Assembly: GCF_900099895.1 (NCBI RefSeq) | Contig: NZ_FNDY01000018.1 | Location: 18,009 to 82,008, forward strand | Direction: 5' to 3' | DNA: 64,000 bases | From: Paenibacillus naphthalenovorans | Lineage (GTDB): Bacteria; Bacillota; Bacilli; Paenibacillales; NBRC-103111 | Notes under the pieces: generated by a model | What the model saw: only the letters and a program-made list of their open reading frames with translations | The model's database searches: none | What the model was told of the DNA's origin: nothing | Program-made: the position numbers and the translations under genes | Shown here: positions 43,978-53,249 of the stretch, piece by piece | Layout: the number at the start of each line of letters is the position of its first letter | Position numbering within the stretch: the first letter of the stretch is position 1

Positions 43978-44683
43978 AACCTGGGCGATTGCTAAAAAAG
44001 AGCTGCAGATGTATTTTTACTCGCCGACGGCGTATGCGGCTTTCGCGTTCTTTTTCCTCATAACGGGCTATTTTTTCAGCGCGAATTTCCTGTATCCGCC
44101 ATATGTAGTCGATATTCGGCCGGTGGTGGGAAATATCACGTTCGTGTTTCTGTTTATCGTTCCTTTGCTGACGATGCGGCTCATTTCCGAGGAGCTGCGG
44201 CAAGGGACGGACGAGCTGCTGCTGACATCTCCCGCCAGTATTACGGAAATCGTACTCGGCAAATATACCGCGGCCGCTATCGTTCAGCTGCTGCTTGTCA
44301 TCGGCAGCTTGATTTATCCGCTGATTTTGAGCGCTTACGGGACGTTCGAACTGCCGGTGCTGTGGCTGTCCTATCTTTCCATGTTTTTGCTGGGCGCGGC
44401 GATGATGGCGATCGGTTTGTTCGCTTCTTCACTAACGGCGCACCAAATGGTGTCGGGTATCGCCGCGTTTGCGATTCTGCTCGTTTTTTGGACGATCGAA
44501 TGGCTCGGGGATACAGTGGGCGGGAAAATCAAAGATTTTCTCGGTATGTTCTCCATTGTAGGCCGTACGCTCGACCTGCAGAAGGGCGTGCTCGATTTTG
44601 CCGACGTGCTTTTCTATATTACGCTGATTGCGGTGTTCGTGCTGCTCAGTATTCAAGTGCTGGAACGCAAACGCTGGAGATAA
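43970..44683 (+). CDS. ABC-2 type permease, GldF-like
   Basis: A 237-residue membrane protein with six TM segments. It starts MRRTWAIAKKELQMYFYSPTAY and contains the cytoplasmic loop MRLISEELRQGTDELLLTSP typical of the GldF/ABC-2 family. It overlaps the ATPase gene by 8 nt. GldAFG systems are needed for gliding in Bacteroidetes, but in Firmicutes the substrate is unknown. Confidence 0.86.
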   Translation: MRRTWAIAKKELQMYFYSPTAYAAFAFFFLITGYFFSANFLYPPYVVDIRPVVGNITFVFLFIVPLLTMRLISEELRQGTDELLLTSPASITEIVLGKYTAAAIVQLLLVIGSLIYPLILSAYGTFELPVLWLSYLSMFLLGAAMMAIGLFASSLTAHQMVSGIAAFAILLVFWTIEWLGDTVGGKIKDFLGMFSIVGRTLDLQKGVLDFADVLFYITLIAVFVLLSIQVLERKRWR

Positions 44684-44737
44684 TCGATAATCGCTTGAAG
44701 CGCGGACTACGCGCCAAGCAGAAGGGAGAAAGCCAAA

Positions 44738-46129
44738 GTGAACAAGTGGATACGCGGAACGAATGCGGTCGTGCTGTCGCTCGCCGTGATCGGCATTTTC
44801 ATCGTGCTGACGATATTTTTGAACTCGATGAAAGGGCTGCAGCTTGATCTTACATTAAATAAGAAATTTTCGCTGTCGGAACAAACGACGCAAACGCTCG
44901 CTGCGCTGGAACAGGACGTGCGTATCGTCTCGCTGACGAGCGACCAGACCGATCCGTATATTAAACGCCAGGTGGTCGAGCTGGTGCAGGAATATAAGAA
45001 ACGCAGCGGGAAAATCACTTTCGACGAGTACGATATCGTGAAACAACCGGCCATCGCCAAGCAATATGACGTAAATCCTTCAGGAACGCTGGTGGTGGAG
45101 AGCGGTACGCAGAAAAACACGATCAACTACTACGATATGTTCCTTCCTGGCCAGCAGCAAGGGGAGTATCAGTTCAGCGGCGAGGAAAAGCTGACCCAGG
45201 CGCTCGTGAACCTGAACAGCAAGGAAAAACGCAAAGTGTATTTTCTTTCCGGACATAACGAGATTCCCCTGAATCAAATGAATACATGGCGCAGCGGACT
45301 CGAAGGAGAGAACTACGAAGTGGCGGACCTGAACCTGCTGCGCGAGGGCAAAATCCCGGAGGATGCTGAAATGCTGTTCATTATCGGGCCCGAGCAAGAT
45401 ATCAGCGATCAGGAAGCCCAACTGATCAAATCGTATTTGGACGGTAAGGGCAAGCTGTACCTGGCGCTAGGGTTTAATCAGGATATGACAACCGGATGGA
45501 AAAATATCGACGGCCTTATGTCGGCTTACGGCATTAAAGACCAGCATGCCGTGGCGATCGAGCCGAAGCAAAGCGTGCTCTATGATCCGTTGACGATTAT
45601 TCCGGAATACGGGCCGCATAAAATTACCGAGAAGCTTCAGCAGTACAACCTGCTGACCATGATGACGCTGGCCGTATCGCTGAATGCGGATCAGCCAAAT
45701 GAGAATTATACGGTGACTCCCATCCTTAAAACGACCAGTGCGGCCTATGGCGAAACCGATCTGAAGCGGCTTGCGCAGAGCAGCCAAAGCAGCAAGGATC
45801 AGACCGATATCCAGGGGCCGCTGAATTTGGGCTACGTCGTGGAAAACAAGGACCAGAAGCCGAAAGCGGTCGTTCTAGGCGGTTCGACGTTGTTCGTGGA
45901 CCGGGTCATTTCGCAGCAGGGCAATCGTGACTTCGCTCTCAACAGCGTGGCTTGGCTGCAGGAGCAGACGAATCAGGTAACGATACGCCCGCGGCAGGGC
46001 GATGCTATTCAAACCGCGCTGGTGACTGCTGGCCAGGCGAACATGATTTTCTATGGAACGGTGCTGGTCTTCCCGCTGCTCTTCCTGATCTTTGGCGGGA
46101 CGATCTGGTGGAGGAGGAGAAAAGGATGA
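44738..46129 (+). CDS. GldG family ABC transporter auxiliary protein
   Basis: A 463-residue protein with an N-terminal TM (about 10-30), an extracellular domain of the ABC_transp_aux type (KFSLSEQTTQTLAALEQDVRIVSL, YFLSGHNEIPL, LFIIGPEQDISDQE), and a C-terminal TM followed by WWRRRKG. GTG 44738 has AAGGGAG 9 nt upstream. Likely the extracellular arm of the transporter. Confidence 0.85.
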   Translation: MNKWIRGTNAVVLSLAVIGIFIVLTIFLNSMKGLQLDLTLNKKFSLSEQTTQTLAALEQDVRIVSLTSDQTDPYIKRQVVELVQEYKKRSGKITFDEYDIVKQPAIAKQYDVNPSGTLVVESGTQKNTINYYDMFLPGQQQGEYQFSGEEKLTQALVNLNSKEKRKVYFLSGHNEIPLNQMNTWRSGLEGENYEVADLNLLREGKIPEDAEMLFIIGPEQDISDQEAQLIKSYLDGKGKLYLALGFNQDMTTGWKNIDGLMSAYGIKDQHAVAIEPKQSVLYDPLTIIPEYGPHKITEKLQQYNLLTMMTLAVSLNADQPNENYTVTPILKTTSAAYGETDLKRLAQSSQSSKDQTDIQGPLNLGYVVENKDQKPKAVVLGGSTLFVDRVISQQGNRDFALNSVAWLQEQTNQVTIRPRQGDAIQTALVTAGQANMIFYGTVLVFPLLFLIFGGTIWWRRRKG

Positions 46130-47061
46130 AGCGGCTGATCCCTACGATGATCCTGGTTATCTTGTGCATCGGGGGCTTCTGGTTTGCGTCTAGCAAAGAC
46201 TTCTTTAAGGAAAAACCGCCGGAAGCCCCGGCTCTGGTGAACGTGAAGAAAGAAGAAGTGGCAGGGTACACGATCAAAAAAGGCGATACGGTTATTGAGC
46301 TGCAGCAAAAAGACGGAGGGTGGACGATGATCCGCCCTTCTGCGATTCCGCTGAATGCGGTTCAGCCGGCAGGATGGATCGATTCATTCAACGCCGTGAA
46401 GAAGGATAAGATCGTCGACGAGAATCCGTCCGACCTGACCCAATTCGGTCTGAATCCTCCGGCCCAGGAATTCAGCATAAAGCTGACGAACGGAACGACA
46501 CACACCCTGTCCGTCGGCAGCCCGGTAGCGGTGCAGGGCTATTACTATGCCAAGTTCGGGGGCTCGCCAGAAGTATTCCAGATCAGCGAATCGACCCTAA
46601 CGTCTTTGGCAAAGCAGCAAATCGATTTTATGGAAAAAAGACCGATTCAGCTGAACTATGAGCAGGTCCGTGCTTTAAGTGTCGATTGGAAGGGCCATAA
46701 GTGGACGCTAACCAAATCGGAGCCGGGCAAAAAGTCGTATGAGGCGAACTGGAAGCTCGGAGATAAAGAAGTCAAAGGCGTGGATGCCAGCGGATACCTC
46801 GATAAAACGGCCTTCCTCTCCACCGAGCAGCTGGCCAAGCCCGCGTCCGAGGTGAAGGGTCTTGACCAGCCGGAGCTGCGGATCGAGATTCAAACGGCGG
46901 GTGAGGACGGAAAAGAAACCTCAACAGTATATGTGGGCAAAGTGGAGAACGACAACGTGTGGATCGCCAAGCAGGGCGGAGAATGGGCATTCGCCGTTCC
47001 CGCCTCGGCGATTCAGGAGCTGGCGGACAAAGATAAGGAAGCGCCGGCGGAGCAGAAATAA
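46126..47061 (+). CDS. DUF4340 domain-containing membrane-anchored protein
   Basis: A 311-residue protein with an N-terminal TM (MKRLIPTMILVILCIGGFWFASS) and repeated beta-rich DUF4340 modules (TIKKGDTVIELQQKDGGWTM; DLTQFGLNPPAQEFSIKLTNG). It is regularly found after GldG-like genes. ATG 46126 overlaps the GldG stop (ATGA). Its role in the complex is unknown. Confidence 0.84.
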   Translation: MKRLIPTMILVILCIGGFWFASSKDFFKEKPPEAPALVNVKKEEVAGYTIKKGDTVIELQQKDGGWTMIRPSAIPLNAVQPAGWIDSFNAVKKDKIVDENPSDLTQFGLNPPAQEFSIKLTNGTTHTLSVGSPVAVQGYYYAKFGGSPEVFQISESTLTSLAKQQIDFMEKRPIQLNYEQVRALSVDWKGHKWTLTKSEPGKKSYEANWKLGDKEVKGVDASGYLDKTAFLSTEQLAKPASEVKGLDQPELRIEIQTAGEDGKETSTVYVGKVENDNVWIAKQGGEWAFAVPASAIQELADKDKEAPAEQK

Positions 47062-47065
47062 ACCG

Positions 47066-47118
47066 AACACCGTGCAGAAGGACCGTATGATTCGGCCATG
47101 GCTGCGCGGTGTTTTTTT
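47066..47118 (+). terminator. Terminator of the Gld-like operon
   Basis: AACACCGTGCAG pairs with CTGCGCGGTGTT with one mismatch over a 24-nt loop, followed by a T run. Confidence 0.88.
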
Positions 47119-47914
47119 CTGCGACGGCATGTTTAACAAACAATACTCTCGTCCCATAAGTTCTCAAGTTTTTGCAGGTGAGCTTGAGGGTCGCGTCGAT
47201 ACCGTTTTCGGGTAACGCTATCGCTTACCGAAAAATTAAATATAGAAGCGCGGCATCTGAGTTTCTAAAACCTTTTGCTTCAGGTAATAAGGAAGAATCT
47301 GTGGATCAACCTGCAAACAAATAAGGATAACTTTAATGTTAATAAAGCATGAGCAGACTTCCGCTTCCGGTGGTGATCAGGATTTCCTCGATAAGCTTCC
47401 GGAGGAAGGGAAAAAGAAGAAAAGCGACGAACTTGTTTTAACCGGTATTTATCTGCAGCCTGACTTGGATCATATATTGGACAATCTCGGTAAAAAGGGT
47501 GGCCGGAGTGCAAAGTCTTGAATCGTAAATGATGCTCTGAGGAAACTGCTTGATGAAAAGGGATTGCTATGCTGTTAGCTTGGGGGGAGAAGAAATGTTT
47601 TACAACTCGGCTACATCTTAAAGTCACTCCATATGCTTTGTGTCATTTTCAGCACCAGACTCCTTTTCAATCGATCCCAAATACAGCATAAGCGTTTGAG
47701 ATCCACGACTGAACAGTGTTAACAATTATGCTTTTTTGCGTATAGGCCTTATGTACCGAGTCTTAAGAAGCGGATAGAACCAAGCCGGTGATTCCAACCT
47801 CTTATTTTTCCTTAAAGAAGCCTTGTCATGAAACAAATTGGAAAAAAAGACGTATAATCTCAACGTGAATGTGGAAATGTTTGCCTAAAATATATGGAGA
47901 AGGAAGGGATATCA
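47119..47914. other. Gene-poor, AT-richer stretch
   Basis: About 800 nt that look unlike their GC-richer neighbours. They contain only the interrupted ribbon-helix-helix gene at 47,336-47,578. A perfect TATAAT at 47853-47858, with a weak GAAACA 17 nt before it, is a possible promoter for the gene at 47,915. I see no terminal repeats, integrase or tRNA, so a mobile origin is not shown. Confidence 0.5.
47336..47578 (+). pseudogene. Ribbon-helix-helix (CopG-like) gene interrupted by an in-frame TGA
   Basis: ATG 47336 (AAGGAT 9 nt upstream) opens a 61-codon frame ending at TGA 47519-47521. The same frame continues after the stop with IVNDALRKLLDEKGLL to TAG 47578. Together, residues LTGIYLQPDLDHILDNL, GKKGGRSAKS and IVNDALRKLL form the strand-helix-helix pattern of a small CopG-like DNA-binding protein. 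The stop falls where Glu is common (KSE-IV). A nonsense mutation is the simplest reading; the short product would lack helix 2. Confidence 0.55.
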
Positions 47915-48967
47915 ATGAAACGACAACGTTTATTAGCTATTTTGGGTTTAACTGCGGCGCTGGTTGCGGGGAGCCTCGGTACTAGCGGAGCCGCGGCGCA
48001 AGCGTCGGACTATGAGCAGCGTTACGAAGCCGACAAAGCCGAAGCGGAAAAATATTACGATGTAGTTTACAAGGTGGCCAATGCCGATAAGGACGCTTTG
48101 GTGGCACAAGTCACAGCCGATATGGAATCGTTGGCTGAGCTGCTGAATAACGACTATCAAGAATTGAAGAAGAAATACCCTCCCGGCCCTGCAAACGGAC
48201 TGATCCATAACCAATACCAACGCTCGATTGACCCGGGCAACACTTTAGGCAGCTTCGGACGCTATTACGAATCCTATAAACGGATACGCGACCGATACTC
48301 GAATGACGTCAAGAGCGGTGCATACCCTAAAAGTTTGATAGACGATTACAAGGATGAGCTCAAGCCCGACTCCCGGACCGGCGGAGCGATGAAACGATAT
48401 GCCGCTAACAAAGCGGACGACGATGTGCGCGAGAAGGAGCTCGAGAGCATTCGGCAAACACGGGAGAACACATACAAACAAATTTTGGAGGAAAGAAACA
48501 GAGCCGTACAGGAAATATTGGAAGACCGGCAAAAGCTGATTACCGACGTTATGAATTACCGGCAGCGGATATTCGATGAAGCGCCAATCGCCGTTAAGCC
48601 GCTAACGGTAAGTTTCGCAGAAATCAAGGTGATGATTGACGGCGAACTGCAAACCTTTGAACAGCCGCCGGTGAATGATTCCGGGAATGTACTTGTCCCC
48701 ATGAGAGCGATATTCGAGGCGCTGGGCGCCACGGTATTGTGGAACCAGGAACAGAGGGCGGTTCAGGCCAAGAAGGGCGGTACAACGATCGACCTTAAGC
48801 TCGGCAGTAAAGATGCCTTGATCAACGGAAGCCCGAAAACGTTGGACGCGCCGGCCAAGCTTGTCGGTTCTTCAACGATGGTACCGATCCGGTTTATCAG
48901 CGAAGCGCTCGGGGCGAAGGTGGAGTGGGATCAACTGACCCAAACCGTGCTGATTGAGACAAAGTAA
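47915..48967 (+). CDS. Secreted protein with copper amine oxidase N-terminal (stalk) domain
   Basis: A 350-residue exported protein. Signal peptide at 1-30 (LLAILGLTAALVAGS...AAAQA), a charged helical region (about 35-220) rich in Lys/Glu/Arg, then a Cu_amine_oxidN1-type stalk domain (about 230-350) with VLVPMRAIFEALGATVLWN and MVPIRFISEALGAKVEWD. Such domains are abundant in Paenibacillus surface proteins and do not imply oxidase activity. ATG 47915 has GAAGGAAGG upstream. Confidence 0.85.
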   Translation: MKRQRLLAILGLTAALVAGSLGTSGAAAQASDYEQRYEADKAEAEKYYDVVYKVANADKDALVAQVTADMESLAELLNNDYQELKKKYPPGPANGLIHNQYQRSIDPGNTLGSFGRYYESYKRIRDRYSNDVKSGAYPKSLIDDYKDELKPDSRTGGAMKRYAANKADDDVREKELESIRQTRENTYKQILEERNRAVQEILEDRQKLITDVMNYRQRIFDEAPIAVKPLTVSFAEIKVMIDGELQTFEQPPVNDSGNVLVPMRAIFEALGATVLWNQEQRAVQAKKGGTTIDLKLGSKDALINGSPKTLDAPAKLVGSSTMVPIRFISEALGAKVEWDQLTQTVLIETK

Positions 48968-48996
48968 GCTGAGAGGAAAGCGAGTGAAAGCATCCC

Positions 48997-49512
48997 TTGT
49001 TGACTCCTGCCGTAGACACACGAAAGTGGCATAGAAAAAAGAGAAACGTCTTCCGTGTCGGTGTAGTGCTGTTATGTCTCGTTTGCGTCTTGTTCGTCTT
49101 CATGAACTACACGTCGTTGGAACGACGGATTTTGTTAATCGGTATTTTCAGCAGCACTGCGGGCGTGATCTTTTACACGTATTTCCTGTCCTATTTTTTC
49201 AGAACCCGGCTGAAAAATCGTGTGAGATATAAGTTTGGCTACCTGTTTGTTGCTATTTTATATTTGGGATTGTTGTACTTGATCTTCATGTTCGGGTGCT
49301 TCGTAACGGATATTGTGAAGGGCCCCGTAACAAAGGAGGTCGTCATCACGGAAAGATGGGATCCCAGGAGGGGCGGCGATCAAGTGCGAACCAGCGACGG
49401 ACACACTTATGAGATGGCGGAAGGGTATGTCGATCTGCAAGAAGGACGCCGCTATAAAGTGAAGATTTTTAGGGCCAGCAGATTCATTATCGGAATTGAA
49501 CAAATCCGTTAA
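48997..49512 (+). CDS. Hypothetical membrane protein
   Basis: A 171-residue protein with three hydrophobic segments (about 20-36, 44-66 and 82-106) and a soluble C-terminal beta-rich tail (about 110-171; VVITERWDPRRGGDQVRT...YKVKIF) ending in basic residues. No family recognised. TTG 48997 is a weak start call: GAGAGGAAAG lies about 16 nt upstream, and TTG 49000 is equivalent. It follows the stalk protein by 29 nt and may share its transcript. Confidence 0.55.
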   Translation: MLTPAVDTRKWHRKKRNVFRVGVVLLCLVCVLFVFMNYTSLERRILLIGIFSSTAGVIFYTYFLSYFFRTRLKNRVRYKFGYLFVAILYLGLLYLIFMFGCFVTDIVKGPVTKEVVITERWDPRRGGDQVRTSDGHTYEMAEGYVDLQEGRRYKVKIFRASRFIIGIEQIR

Positions 49513-49627
49513 GGCCGTTTTATCGCCTTACCCCCCACAGTCACCCGGGTGCAAGGCGACGGCTTAACCCGCTGCATTTCCTTGAACATCCGTTCCCTTC
49601 GGGATTGGTGAACGAACTAAAGTCGAA

Positions 49628-50293
49628 TCAGATCGAATAATCCATATTTTTTAAAACTCTGTTTAAAAACTGTTTCGTTCTTTGTTCTTTCGGGTTGCCG
49701 AAAATATCCTTGGCGGTTCCTTCTTCAACCACAACGCCGCTGTCCATAAAGATGACCTTGGTCGCCACGTCTTCCGCAAAAGCCATTTCATGTGTGACAA
49801 CCACCATAGTGGTTCCTTCCTGGGCCAGCTTTTTCATGACCTGCAATACTTCACCGACCAATTCCGGGTCCAGCGCAGAGGTGGGCTCATCAAATAAAAT
49901 GACCTCGGGATTAACGGCAATGGCCCGTGCTATGCCGACACGCTGCTGTTGTCCGCCCGACAATTGTGCTGGATAAGCGTTATATTTCTCTGACAGGCCG
50001 ACCTTATCCAGCGCTTTTTTGCCTATTTCCAACGCCTCTTGTTTCGGAATTTTTCTGCGAATCCCCAGCACTTCTTTCTTTGTCGCTTTATTCAGCGGAT
50101 AGGTTATGCCATCGAATATCAGCTGTCCCTTGTCCGCCCGTTCCAAGAAATTGATGCATCTCAGCAGGGTGGTTTTGCCCGAACCGCTCGGTCCCACAAT
50201 GACGACGACATCCCCCTTTGCCACACTCAAGCTGACTCCTTTTAATATTTCATTTGATCCAAAAGATTTATATACATCCTTTATTTCGATCAT
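49628..50293 (-). pseudogene. Cystine/amino acid ABC transporter ATPase lacking its Q-loop segment
   Basis: A 221-residue TcyC/TcyN-like ATPase with intact Walker A ([10 protein letters not shown]), signature ([14 protein letters not shown]) and Walker B ([13 protein letters not shown]). Directly after GIRRKI it jumps to PKQEALEIG. The roughly 30 residues that carry the Q-loop (GMVFQ...) and the start of the helical domain in all relatives are missing without a frame change. The open frame survives, but the protein probably cannot couple ATP to transport. The start has AAGGAG. Last gene of a degraded cluster. Confidence 0.75.
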
Positions 50294-50304
50294 GGTGAGT
50301 CTCC

Positions 50305-51007
50305 TTATGCTGCGGATTTATATATTTTGAGGCGCGTTTCCAGCATTTTGAACATCCGTTCCACGATAATGCAAACCAAAAAATAAATAATCCATATATC
50401 CAGATAAGCTTCAATATAGTTGTAGCCGTAGGCCGCCTCGATCTTGGCTACTGCGGTAATTTCCTTTACCGTCATCAGAAATGCCAGGGAAGTGGCTTTG
50501 ATCAGATTAATGGTTGCCGTACATATATTGGGGACTGCCGTAACCATCGCCTGCGGGATAATAATTCTCCGGTACGCCTGAAAGGTCGTAAGCCCGGCGG
50601 ATTCGGCCGCTTCCAACTGTCCTTTGGACGGTTGACAGCGCCGATCGGAAGACCTCCGACAAAATGGCGGTAGTGTTCAATGAAAATATCACGTACGCAT
50701 AATAAATTGGATCCACATCATACACATTGATCGGGCTGTTGATGCCTTTTAACAATGAAGCCAAAATGCTGGGCAGCATGCTGTAAAGCACCAATATTTG
50801 GACAACGATCGGCGTTCCGCGAACAAGCGAGATGTAGGCTGTAATGAGTCCGTTAATGGCGAAGCCGCTTTTTATTCGTAAGAAGGCAAAGCAGAAGCCA
50901 ACAGGCAAAGAGATCATCAGGGTAACGGCTGTTATTTCCAAAGCGACTGGAACGGCTTTCAGGCAGACAAAGAAGGTTTTGATAAAAAAATCCACATCGA
51001 ATGTCAT
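50305..51007 (-). pseudogene. Amino acid ABC transporter permease, frameshifted
   Basis: Two overlapping frames each hold part of one His/Glu/Gln/Arg-type permease. The first (from 51007) runs MTFDVDFFIKTFFVCL to FRSALSTVQRT, then goes out of frame. The second (ending 50305) resumes at GQLEAAESAGLTTFQAYRRIIIPQA to the normal C-terminus. The shift is near 50,630, inside what should be the EAA loop, around the run GTCCAAAGGACAG. A one-base loss explains it. Confidence 0.8.
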
Positions 51008-51031
51008 GATGACATTTCCTCCACCCGGAGA

Positions 51032-51577
51032 TTAGTAAGAATTGACCGCTCTCCGGCCTTTTCCAACCCATTTTTCCATTTTTTTGAGAATACTTTCCAG
51101 AGTAAATGAAATCAACCAATACATAATGGCAAGGCCAAGATAAATTTCACGTGAATGCGCACCCATATTCAACGATACGATCAGATTCGCTTTCCCGGTA
51201 ATATCGATGAAGCCGATGGTAAAAGCCAGCGCTCCTTCTTTGGTGAGGGCAATGACTGAGTTGCCGAAATTGGGAAGCGCCACATAGAAACATTGGGGAA
51301 GAACAATCCTTCTGAAGGCTTGCACAGGCGTCAATCCTACACAAACCGCCGCCTCGTATTGGCCTTTATCAATCGACTCGTAGGCCGATCGCATGACCTC
51401 CGACATGGTTGCCGCAAACAGGAGAGAAAGAGTTACAATGACAAAGATGCCTTTATGAATATCGTTGATATCGACACCAAACCATTCCATCAGCAGTTCA
51501 GGTAACCCATAGTAGACAACAAATAACAATACAACAGAAGGTGTACACCTCAGAATTGTCGTATAGCCGTAGGCCAA
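51032..51577 (-). pseudogene. Amino acid ABC transporter permease, N-terminally truncated
   Basis: 181 residues. From TTILRCTPSVVLLFVVYYGLP to the C-terminus it matches a normal permease, including the EAA loop YEAAVCVGLTPVQAFRRIVLPQ. The first TM segment and about 50 residues are missing. The only start is TTG 51577, with no ribosome site. The 5' end runs head-on into a truncated regulator gene, so the start region was probably deleted. Confidence 0.75.
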
Positions 51578-52182
51578 CGCTCTTGCTTTTAAAAAAGAAG
51601 ACCTTCGAGTCGCTGCGGCTGCTGGAACGAATAGGAATTAAGTCCTGCTCGCCCTATGCGGCGAATGTCTTGCATGACGGTGTGCTGAATCACATCCGAA
51701 GCTTGTTTGAACTTGCCAATGATGCAGACCAGAGCGATAGTGACTTATCCCGGTTGATCACATGTTACCGAATTTTCGAAGTGATCTCCCGCCGTACGTC
51801 GGATACTTCTCGTCAACTTGTCTGTCCGGATTATTGGCTGCAGCAGGGCAAGGAATACATGGAAAGGCATTATTCGGACCACTTGAGCGTGGAGCAGGTT
51901 GCCGATTATGTTCACGTCACCCGGGCTCACTTCTCCCGGAGGTTTCATCAGGAATTCGGTGTTCCCCCGGCAAAATACTTGCAGCTGTTGAAGATTAAAG
52001 AAGCCAAGCGGCTGTTGGAGCAGACCGATCATAATTTATCTATTATCGCGCAAACGATCGGGTGTCCGGATGTGTTCACTTTTTCGAAAATGTTCAAGAA
52101 AACCGAGGGCATTTCTCCCCGAGAATACCGGCTTTTGAAAGGTGAGAAAGGAGCCGTTCCTGTACCGTCAAATTACTTGTAA
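51541..52182 (+). pseudogene. AraC family transcriptional regulator, N-terminally truncated
   Basis: 213 residues with a complete C-terminal AraC double helix-turn-helix (LSVEQVADYVHVTRAHFSRRFHQEFGVPP and LSIIAQTIGCPDVFTFSKMFKKTEG). The N-terminal cupin-like sensing domain of this family is largely absent, and the first 25-30 codons overlap the opposite-strand permease. Probably one half of a deletion junction. The helix-turn-helix part could still be expressed from an internal start. Confidence 0.7.
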
Positions 52183-52267
52183 TGTTTGGTATTTCAGGAA
52201 TGGTGTTCGCATTATATCAGGAATGGATGAAATCTTTTTTAAGCTTTCGGGGTTAAAGATATGCAAG

Positions 52268-52309
52268 AAGGCCGCTTTGGTGTCATCGCGACGCCGAAAC
52301 GGCCTTTTT
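52268..52309. terminator. Terminator between the AraC remnant and metQ
   Basis: AAGGCCG-CTTTGG pairs with CCGAAA-CGGCCTT, followed by a T run on the plus strand. The minus-strand tail (CTTCTTGC) is weaker, but it is the only candidate for the metNIQ operon. Confidence 0.75.
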
Positions 52310-52321
52310 GCTTCGTTTTAA

Positions 52322-53182
52322 TTAGAACGTAGGTACGACTGCGCCTTTGTACTTCTCTTCCACAAACTTCTTGACTTCCGGCGAATTGAGCGCTTTGGCC
52401 AGCTTCTGGATCGCATCGCTGTCCTTGTTGTCCGGACGTGCGGCCAGAATGTTGACCAGCCTATCCGCATAAGGCGAATCTTTATCTTCAATGATCAGCG
52501 CATCTTCGTTCGGTACCAGTCCGACCGTCAGTGCATAGTTCGTATTAATGGCCGCGGCATCAACCTCGTCAAGCGCGCGCGGCAGCGTGGCCGCCTCCAG
52601 CTCGACGAACTCCAGCTTTTTGTTGTTCTGCTCGATATCTCCGACTGTCGCGTCGACGTCCACGCCTTCCTTCAGCTTGATCAACCCGTGTTTGGCAAGC
52701 AGGCTGAGCGTGCGGCCTCCATTGGTCGGGTCGTTCGGAATTGCGATCTTGGCCCCTTCCTTCAGCTCATCCAAGCTTTTCACCTTCTTGGAGTAGACGC
52801 CGATCGGTTCGATGTGAACCCCCGTCACTTTCACCAGATCATAGGAACGTTCCTTGTTGAACTGCTCAAGATAGGCCGTGTGCTGGAAAAAGTTCGCATC
52901 CAGCTGCTTCTCGTATACCTGGACGTTCGGCTGAACATAGTCGTTAAACTCGAGGATTTCCAGCTTGACGCCCTCTTTGGCCAGCGCGTCCTTTACCGCA
53001 TTCAATATTTCCGCGTGCGGCACGGGCGTAGCTCCGACCTTCAGCGTTACTTCCTGCTGCGTTTCGGAGGGAGGGCTGCTCTCTCCGCCGCTTGCCTGAC
53101 CAGGCGTGTTCTGCTTAGTGCCGCAAGCGACCAATGCCGCCATCAGCACAAGCGCGACCAACGATAACCAAACTTTTTTCAT
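52322..53182 (-). CDS. metQ: Methionine ABC transporter substrate-binding lipoprotein
   Basis: A 286-residue NlpA/MetQ lipoprotein. Signal peptide with lipobox ALVAC (Cys about residue 21), then EVTLKVGATPVPHAEILNAVKD and TGVHIEPIGVYSKKVKSLDEL...GAKIAIPNDPTNGGR, the family core. It binds methionine outside the cell and delivers it to MetI. ATG 53182 has AGGGGAG upstream; the longer in-frame ORF to 53326 is not needed. Third gene of metN-metI-metQ. Confidence 0.93.
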   Translation of the reverse strand: MKKVWLSLVALVLMAALVACGTKQNTPGQASGGESSPPSETQQEVTLKVGATPVPHAEILNAVKDALAKEGVKLEILEFNDYVQPNVQVYEKQLDANFFQHTAYLEQFNKERSYDLVKVTGVHIEPIGVYSKKVKSLDELKEGAKIAIPNDPTNGGRTLSLLAKHGLIKLKEGVDVDATVGDIEQNNKKLEFVELEAATLPRALDEVDAAAINTNYALTVGLVPNEDALIIEDKDSPYADRLVNILAARPDNKDSDAIQKLAKALNSPEVKKFVEEKYKGAVVPTF

Positions 53183-53249
53183 TTTCGATAACTCCCCTTT
53201 CCTTCCTAAACCAGTTTTTATGCGAGACTCGTGCGGGTACAACATCCTC

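Noticed and set aside
47519..47521. Selenocysteine codon in the CopG-like gene
   Set aside because: No SECIS-like structure next to it, the protein type is not a selenoprotein, and the residue position normally holds Glu.
47119..47914. Mobile element or genomic island
   Set aside because: Composition differs, but no integrase, transposase, terminal repeat or attachment site is visible.
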